DNA of 17,386 nucleotides from Clostridia bacterium (lineage in GTDB: Bacteria > Bacillota_A > Clostridia > Christensenellales > Aristaeellaceae). Positions 12,329-17,386 of the stretch are shown in pieces. The first letter of the stretch is position 1. Each line of letters opens with the position of its first letter. Location: the NCBI GenBank assembly GCA_017517815.1, contig JAFWYA010000026.1:1-17386 (forward strand). The letters run 5' to 3'. Both the position numbers and the translations under genes were made by a program. The notes beneath the pieces were generated by a model that made no database searches, was not told the DNA's origin, and worked only from the letters and a program-made list of their open reading frames with translations.

Positions 12329-12619
12329 TCAGATCGAATGCTTTACCCGCTCCGCTTCCTCGGCACGCTTGCCGTTATTGAAGCGATCCAGCGTACCTAC
12401 AAGATATCCGGTGATTCTCCTGATCCTATGGAAAGGAACAGCATTGAGCTGGTAGTCTAGATCGACAAATTCACCGTCAACCTTGATATCGATACCATTG
12501 AGCCTCTGACCGTATTTTTCGCGGCCACGCTCAACATAGGCTGCAATCTCTTCCAGCGGCAGCTCGCCGTTTTTCACATTCACATTGCACTGATCAATCA
12601 CCGTGGTCAATGGAGACAC
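12329..12619 (-). CDS. Stand-alone NrdD C-terminus-like (glycyl-radical domain) protein
   Basis: A protein of up to 96 residues whose C-terminal third resembles the end of class III (anaerobic) ribonucleotide reductase: R-R-I-T-G-Y-L-V-G (residues 67-75), then R-F-N-N-G-K-R-A-E, then E-R-V-K-H. In NrdD the glycine of R-x-x-G-Y carries the glycyl radical, so Gly71 is the equivalent; the general glycyl-radical signature allows C, S or A before the Gly, and here it is Thr. The NrdD zinc cysteines that precede the loop are absent (one Cys only, at 11). The N-terminal part (L-E-E-I-A-A-Y-V-E-R-G-R-E-K-Y-G; then I-K-V-D-G-E-F-V-D-L-D-Y) is not a catalytic barrel. Short proteins like this are often annotated as anaerobic RNTP reductase in clostridial phages (recalled). 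Start is GTG at 12617-12619, but TTG at 12608-12610, eight bases after GGGGGG, may be the real one. Confidence 0.78.
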   Translation of the reverse strand: MSPLTTVIDQCNVNVKNGELPLEEIAAYVERGREKYGQRLNGIDIKVDGEFVDLDYQLNAVPFHRIRRITGYLVGTLDRFNNGKRAEEAERVKHSI

Positions 12620-12639
12620 CCCCCATCTCTAGTATTGTC

Positions 12640-12656
12640 TGTGGTATTATACCACA
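12640..12656 (-). promoter_or_regulatory. Palindrome over an extended -10 box before the NrdD-like gene
   Basis: TGTGGTATTATACCACA is a perfect 17-bp palindrome (8-bp arms, one central base). Read on the minus strand it contains TGGTATAAT, an extended -10 (TATAAT at 12646-12651). No good -35 is present (TTCCAT at 16-base spacing). Transcription from here would start near 12639, some 20-30 bases before the start codon. Confidence 0.55.
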
Positions 12657-12681
12657 ACATCAGCGAAATGGAATGGCTAAA

Positions 12682-15600
12682 TTATGCCATTCTCAGACCA
12701 CGTCCACGCTGCTGTCTTCTGGTGAGCGCAGCAATCTCAACAGCCAACGAATGAATATCCTGCTCGTCTCGAACCACTAGCTGCGCCACCTGTACAGTAG
12801 AAGAGACGTTCTGATTGTAGGTACGCCGGTTGTCAGCCGTGCCATATCCGATTGTGCTCTCTCTGGCTTCTTCTGTGAGGAAGCGTGAGGCGTTTCGAAT
12901 GATTCTGGCCTGTTCCTTCGACTCCTTCAGGACGCCAACACCAAAGCCTTTCATCGTTTGTACGCCTACTTCATCTTCAAAAACACCTGACGGGCTCTTG
13001 ATCTTCAGCTCCGCTTTAGCGGCAGAAACGGCCGCTTTTGCCGCAGAACGCATGGCTGAGATCACGCCGGAGCGCCCCGCGTTGATACCTGCCTTGAGGC
13101 CTTCCATCGCGTTTACGCCAACGCTACGAAGCGTAGAGCTTGTCAGGCTCGAAGAAACTGCACTTCTGACATTGTTAGCAACTGTAGTACCAGTACCGGC
13201 CATGCTGTATGCGCTTATCGCCTGTGCCAGTCCTTGTGCAGCACCCTGTCCAACTGTAGCAAGCGTTGTTGTCGTCAGAGCAACGCCCATTGCACTTTCC
13301 AGTGCCGCCGCAGTACTCGTTGCATCTACGGAAAAGTCATATCCGCTCATTCCGGCACCTACGCCCGCAGACACGTTGCCGCCTATTGGTTTTACGCGCT
13401 CCGAAGGGCTCTGAATGCCCAACGCAGTGTTGAGAGCTGTTTCAAGATTCACGGCAACAGTTTCTGCATCCGTGTCCCAACCAGCCGCGGTCATGCCGTC
13501 AGCGACGCCCTGCAGCACATTGCTGCCCACTTCTGTGGTATCCAGCTCCTGCAGAAAAGTGAGGATGGTCTGGAGGTTTTGCAGATCCTCCTGCTTAACG
13601 GTCTTACCCTGTTCGATTGCAGAAACAATCTCGCCTACATAGGTGGACAGCTCCGCTACACGCTCAGTGTTAAAGTCGCTCTTCATGCTGGCATCCAACG
13701 TTTTAAGCGCGCCATCTTCTCCAAGACCCCAGAGCTGCCAGAATGTTCCCTTCTGTTCGTTGAAGGTCTTGATTCGCTCAATGGCAGAGTCAATCAGATC
13801 AAAGGTGGTCGTAGGCATAATGCCCGCCCAGTTACCAAGAACCGTTGTTCCTAGCTGGTCAACCTCTTCCACCTCTGTGCGAAGCTCAGCGATGGCTTCC
13901 TCTGCGCCGGTGATTTTCGGAGAGATGAGCACGTGGAGCGTACCGTCCTCAGCAAGTACAGCCACTTTATCAGCCGTAAGCATTTCCGTAGGCACAGCGC
14001 TCACGGGAATCTCCTGACCATTTTGCCAAAACGACGCTCCTGCATCTCCTAGTACATCCGTTGGATTCTGGTATACCTCTCCAAGCCGCACGATGCCCTG
14101 TACTTCTACAGGATGATTGGCAACAAACTGCCTGTAAGCGATCAGATCATATCCGGAGATACCTACAGAAAGGGAGAATGACGGACGCGCAGCCGCACTG
14201 TCATCATACTTTGTGATGTAAGCAGTAAAATCCTGAAGCAGAGCAGATTTGTCGCAGTTGGTTGCCTCAGCAAACGCTGTCACAATTGCCTCAGTCTGTG
14301 CCGTAGACAGTGCTGAAAGATCAACTTTCTCCGCTTCCAGATATCTGGTTACCATTGCCGTAATATTTCCGGGGGCAAGAGAAGATGTCAATGCGCCGCC
14401 TGTCGCCTCTTCATAGGACATAACAAAGGCCGTGACCGCTTCTGGTTTCAGAGAGGACGTATCCACGTCATTAGCTTCAAGATACTGATAGATATAGGCC
14501 GTAATTTCGTCCGGCTTGAGCGTAGAAATATCAGCACCTGTATCTAGTTCCTTGTAGGCGGCAATCATTGCTGTTACATGATCAGGCGTGAGGCTGGAAA
14601 CATCCACACCACTGGTTGCCTCCGCATATGCGCCAACATACGCAACGATGCCTTCCGGTGTCAATTCAGCGGTATCTGCACCTTCCGGAATCTCTGTGTA
14701 TTTGCTGATAAAGGCTTCTATTGTTGGCTGAATAGCTTCTGCGTTCTCTGCATCCTGAAAGCCGGAGATGATCGCCTCGGTAGTGATGGCACCAGGGTTT
14801 GCAGCGAATTCGTCCCATCGTGCCTGGGCTCCGGTCATGTCCAGATCGGTTGCGATCTTAAGTGCTTCTTCCGGCAACGCCTCCCCAAACATGGTTGAAA
14901 GCGCCGGGAGTTCGACATTAGGCTGGTTCAGAAAGGACTGAATCGCAGCAATCTGCTCAAGCGCAGCAGAAAAGTCAATCTCCGGGAACATGGCCTGAAT
15001 CTCTGTTTCAGACATACCGCTATCCATGAGAGACTGAATCTGTGTCAGCAGACCGATATACTCCGTGATAGAGCCTTCGTCCATTGCCGCTGTAATCGCA
15101 TTGATATCCTCCAGAATGGCAGGGCGCTCCGTCTCATTGGCAGTGCTGTACTCACGCAGCTTCTGCGTCAGCAGATCCACATCTGTGGCAGCCTGCTGGA
15201 TATTCTCTTGCTCCCACACGGGCATAACCACCGAAGAAAGCGTCTGAGCATACTCGATGGCCGCATCATAGCGGTTTTGATTGTAACGGGCATTAAGCGC
15301 ATCGAGAGCGATCTGGCGCTCTGCGGCATCCTCGATAAGTTGGATCAGTGCATACTCTTTATCGTACTGCTCGTCAATCTTGGCATTGACTGCGGCCATA
15401 CCTTCTGCTGCGGCAACCATGGCGTTTTCATATACCGTAACCGAAGCATCGTCCAGTCCTCTTGCCTGCGCACGCGCAATTTCCGCCTCCAGCTTTCGTC
15501 TGATTGTGTCAAAACCGTCCACATTTGCCGGCGAAAGGTTGTACTTGACTTCGATCGCTTCACGGGTGTCGATCAACTCCTGAAGCCGTACCTTATCCGT

Positions 15601-17386
15601 ATCAGAAAAAAAGCCATTCTGTTTTCGCTTCAGAAGCCTCTCGATTTCTTGATCCAAACCATTTAGCACAGCGATATCAGCCATCAACTGTTCAGATACC
15701 CCTGAATAGCCGGCCTGTTCAGCCGTTTCCTGCATCTGTGCCAGCTCATTTCTCGTAGAGGCCGTCAGCTTTTTGAAAGCTTCCGTCCACTCGGAAACGA
15801 TCTCATTCGTTTCCTTTTGGCCATCTGTCCAAACTTCCAGAAGCCCGTCCATCCACTCCTGAGCATTTTGCGTAGTACGGATAAAATCCGCCTCGCTCAT
15901 GCCAAAGAAGGAAAGCCCATCGCTCTGACCATAGAAAGTTTCCGCAGCTGTGTCCTTCCACTTTTCCGCAGTCTCCTGCATGCCCTCCATCGCTTCCCGC
16001 GCCTGTTTGGCGCCGGAAACATAATCAGCCAAAGCTACTGTGCCAGCAACCACTGCAACTGCAACCGCCAGCCATACAGCAGGCGACTTGCCTAGGACGC
16101 TCAAAAAACCGCTCCATCCACCTCCAGCTTTGCCAACGGCAGCAGCAAATTTGCCAGCGCCCGCGGACAGGCTACCGAGTCCCTTTGTGACTTTACCAAA
16201 AGCCAGAAGTACCGGTCCAGCTGCAGCGGCTATAGCTGCAAGACGAACGATCTGCAAGCGCTGCGATTCATCTAGTTCCAGGAAACGATCCAGCAGCTTG
16301 TCAGCTCCGCTGATAAGTTCCTGTATGGTGGGATTCAGATCATCGCCGATCTGTTGACCAAACAGGGCTGCTTTGTTTTTGAGGTTTATAAGCTTGCTCT
16401 CTGTGGTTGCGTACCGCTTTCCCGCTTCTTCTGTCAGAGCAAGATTCTCTTCCCATGCCTCGTTTGCCGTCTGCTGAGTTTTAGCAAACAACTCTGTAGC
16501 ATTCGTGGCGCGCAGCAGCGTATCGCGCAAACGTACTTCCACGATGCCGATTTCCTGCAAGGTGGCAATAGCGCTCATGCCCTCTTCATCCATACGCGAC
16601 AGACCGACAATGAACGCCTGAAATGCACCTGCCGGATCAGCGTCCCAGAGTGCCTTGAACTCCTGTGCCGTCATGCCGGATACTTTTGCAAAGTCCTCTA
16701 ATGCCTCACCGCCGCTTGCTGCTGCAACCTCCATCTTGACCAGCGCTTTAGAGAATGCGGAACCGCCCATCTCCGCTTCGATACCCAAGGAGGAAAGCGC
16801 TGCAGCAAAACCAAGCACCTGTGCCTCAGACAATCCGACCTGATGACCAGCAGCTGCCAAGCGCATACCCATGTTCATGATGGCAGATTCAGTTGTGGCG
16901 TAGTTATTGCCCAAGTCAACCAGCGTTGCACCCAAATTGCTGAACAACGCTTGATCCATATTCATGATATTGGCGAACTTCGACAGCGTCGATGCAGCAT
17001 CCGTTGCAACGATATCAGTACTGTTTCCAAGATCGATCATGGTTCGAGCAAAGCCCGTCAGATAGTTATTGGCAATGCCCAGCTGCCCTGCTATAGCAAC
17101 AACCTCCGCAATATCATCTGCGGAGGTCGCAACCTGCGTGGACATACCCTTGATTTCCTCTGACAGTTCGCCAAACTCTGCTTCGGTCGCGTCTACCGTT
17201 TTCCTGACAGAGGCAAATGCTGATTCATAAGAAATCGAGGCTTTCGTTGCTGCAGCACCCAACGCCAAAACTGGCGTAGTCATGACGGTCGTAAGTGTTC
17301 TGCCGGCATTGACCATGGTCTGGCTAACGGCATCGCATTTCTTAGCGAAGGATTCCAGACTCTTTCCTGTGCTCGTCCATGCAGAC
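12682..17386 (-). CDS. Tail tape measure protein, N-terminus cut off by window edge
   Basis: At least 1567 residues are visible; the frame is open to the right edge, so the ATG at 17314-17316 is internal. This protein sets tail length and helps pass DNA into the cell. The N-terminal third is the PhageMin_Tail / TP901-type core: S-Y-E-S-A-F-A-S-V-R-K-T-V-D, M-S-T-Q-V-A-T-S-A-D-D-I-A-E-V, A-G-Q-L-G-I, A-A-S-T-L-S-K-F-A-N-I and E-M-G-G-S-A-F-S-K-A-L. Two hydrophobic segments (I-A-A-A-A-G-P-V-L-L-A-F-G near 16190-16240 and V-W-L-A-V-A-V-A-V-V-A-G-T-V near 16030-16080) may insert in the membrane. A long helical region, a tandem repeat block and an Ala/Gly/Ser-rich C-terminal part follow. Gene length implies a long tail. 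The stop is 63 bases before the next gene. Confidence 0.93.
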   Translation of the reverse strand, partial: SAWTSTGKSLESFAKKCDAVSQTMVNAGRTLTTVMTTPVLALGAAATKASISYESAFASVRKTVDATEAEFGELSEEIKGMSTQVATSADDIAEVVAIAGQLGIANNYLTGFARTMIDLGNSTDIVATDAASTLSKFANIMNMDQALFSNLGATLVDLGNNYATTESAIMNMGMRLAAAGHQVGLSEAQVLGFAAALSSLGIEAEMGGSAFSKALVKMEVAAASGGEALEDFAKVSGMTAQEFKALWDADPAGAFQAFIVGLSRMDEEGMSAIATLQEIGIVEVRLRDTLLRATNATELFAKTQQTANEAWEENLALTEEAGKRYATTESKLINLKNKAALFGQQIGDDLNPTIQELISGADKLLDRFLELDESQRLQIVRLAAIAAAAGPVLLAFGKVTKGLGSLSAGAGKFAAAVGKAGGGWSGFLSVLGKSPAVWLAVAVAVVAGTVALADYVSGAKQAREAMEGMQETAEKWKDTAAETFYGQSDGLSFFGMSEADFIRTTQNAQEWMDGLLEVWTDGQKETNEIVSEWTEAFKKLTASTRNELAQMQETAEQAGYSGVSEQLMADIAVLNGLDQEIERLLKRKQNGFFSDTDKVRLQELIDTREAIEVKYNLSPANVDGFDTIRRKLEAEIARAQARGLDDASVTVYENAMVAAAEGMAAVNAKIDEQYDKEYALIQLIEDAAERQIALDALNARYNQNRYDAAIEYAQTLSSVVMPVWEQENIQQAATDVDLLTQKLREYSTANETERPAILEDINAITAAMDEGSITEYIGLLTQIQSLMDSGMSETEIQAMFPEIDFSAALEQIAAIQSFLNQPNVELPALSTMFGEALPEEALKIATDLDMTGAQARWDEFAANPGAITTEAIISGFQDAENAEAIQPTIEAFISKYTEIPEGADTAELTPEGIVAYVGAYAEATSGVDVSSLTPDHVTAMIAAYKELDTGADISTLKPDEITAYIYQYLEANDVDTSSLKPEAVTAFVMSYEEATGGALTSSLAPGNITAMVTRYLEAEKVDLSALSTAQTEAIVTAFAEATNCDKSALLQDFTAYITKYDDSAAARPSFSLSVGISGYDLIAYRQFVANHPVEVQGIVRLGEVYQNPTDVLGDAGASFWQNGQEIPVSAVPTEMLTADKVAVLAEDGTLHVLISPKITGAEEAIAELRTEVEEVDQLGTTVLGNWAGIMPTTTFDLIDSAIERIKTFNEQKGTFWQLWGLGEDGALKTLDASMKSDFNTERVAELSTYVGEIVSAIEQGKTVKQEDLQNLQTILTFLQELDTTEVGSNVLQGVADGMTAAGWDTDAETVAVNLETALNTALGIQSPSERVKPIGGNVSAGVGAGMSGYDFSVDATSTAAALESAMGVALTTTTLATVGQGAAQGLAQAISAYSMAGTGTTVANNVRSAVSSSLTSSTLRSVGVNAMEGLKAGINAGRSGVISAMRSAAKAAVSAAKAELKIKSPSGVFEDEVGVQTMKGFGVGVLKESKEQARIIRNASRFLTEEARESTIGYGTADNRRTYNQNVSSTVQVAQLVVRDEQDIHSLAVEIAALTRRQQRGRGLRMA
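14199..14682 (-). repeat. Tandem 23/24-residue repeats in the tape measure protein
   Basis: Six to seven diverged copies of a unit of the form D-x-S-S-L-x-P-x-x-V-T-A-x-x-x-x-Y-x-E-A. Copy lengths alternate 24, 23, 24, 23, 24, giving a possible 47-residue super-repeat. The DNA is too diverged for the copies to look alike by eye, so the repeat is old and kept at protein level. Confidence 0.8.

Noticed and set aside
12640..12656. NrdR box before the ribonucleotide-reductase-like gene
   Set aside because: NrdR boxes resemble ACACwATATATwGTGT; this palindrome does not match and only one copy is present.
12830..13854. Two plus-strand open frames of 194 and 206 codons
   Set aside because: Both are antisense to the tape measure gene and overlap each other; low-complexity Ala/Ser/Pro translation reflects the opposite strand.
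1..17386. CRISPR arrays, tRNA genes, insertion sequences
   Set aside because: No regularly spaced direct repeats, no cloverleaf-like sequences in the short gaps and no transposase frame or terminal inverted repeats were seen.

Overview
The window looks like part of a prophage (or a temperate siphophage) of an anaerobic Bacillota host, most likely a gut Clostridia. Four things point there: a siphophage tail module read on the minus strand (tape measure, distal tail protein, very large tail-tip/receptor-binding protein), a Gram-positive holin/endolysin pair, a clostridial-type large serine recombinase with its two usual small partner genes, and a small protein resembling the C-terminal glycyl-radical region of class III (anaerobic) ribonucleotide reductase. 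All genes but one are on the minus strand, so the transcriptional order is right to left.

Layout in transcriptional order. 17386-12682: tape measure protein, N-terminus cut by the window edge. 12619-12329: small NrdD-C-terminus-like protein with a 17-bp palindrome over its candidate promoter. 12005-12262 (plus strand): XRE-type repressor with its own terminator. 11889-10957: two small unrecognised genes, divergent from the repressor and served by a good minus-strand promoter whose spacer is filled by a 19-bp palindromic operator; a strong intrinsic terminator closes them. 10913-10215: distal tail protein. 10143-9490: AT-rich two-helix membrane protein with its own promoter and terminator-like hairpin, a classic moron layout. 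9429-3835: 1864-residue tail-tip/receptor-binding protein. 3823-3149: small protein with two carbohydrate-binding modules. 3094-2651: holin. 2579-1515: three-domain endolysin. 1449-1: HTH/zinc-finger gene, SHOCT-like gene and serine recombinase (C-terminus cut), overlapping head to tail.

How the parts work together. The tail genes build the tube-length ruler, the baseplate hub and the adhesin. The holin and endolysin release progeny. The serine recombinase presumably integrates or excises the element. What is unusual is what has been put inside the normally compact tail operon. Between tape measure and distal tail protein sits a repressor/operator/promoter/terminator cassette, reminiscent in layout of the secondary immunity region that phage P22 carries between late genes. 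Between the distal tail protein and the tail tip sits an independently transcribed membrane protein. These two insertions, and the stand-alone glycyl-radical-like protein, are the best candidates for undescribed biology here.

Limits: all family assignments come from reading translations and motifs, without any database search. Two small genes (11889-11380 and 11367-10957) were not recognised. No intergenic stretch exceeds about 120 bases; I saw no tRNA, rRNA, insertion sequence or CRISPR array.
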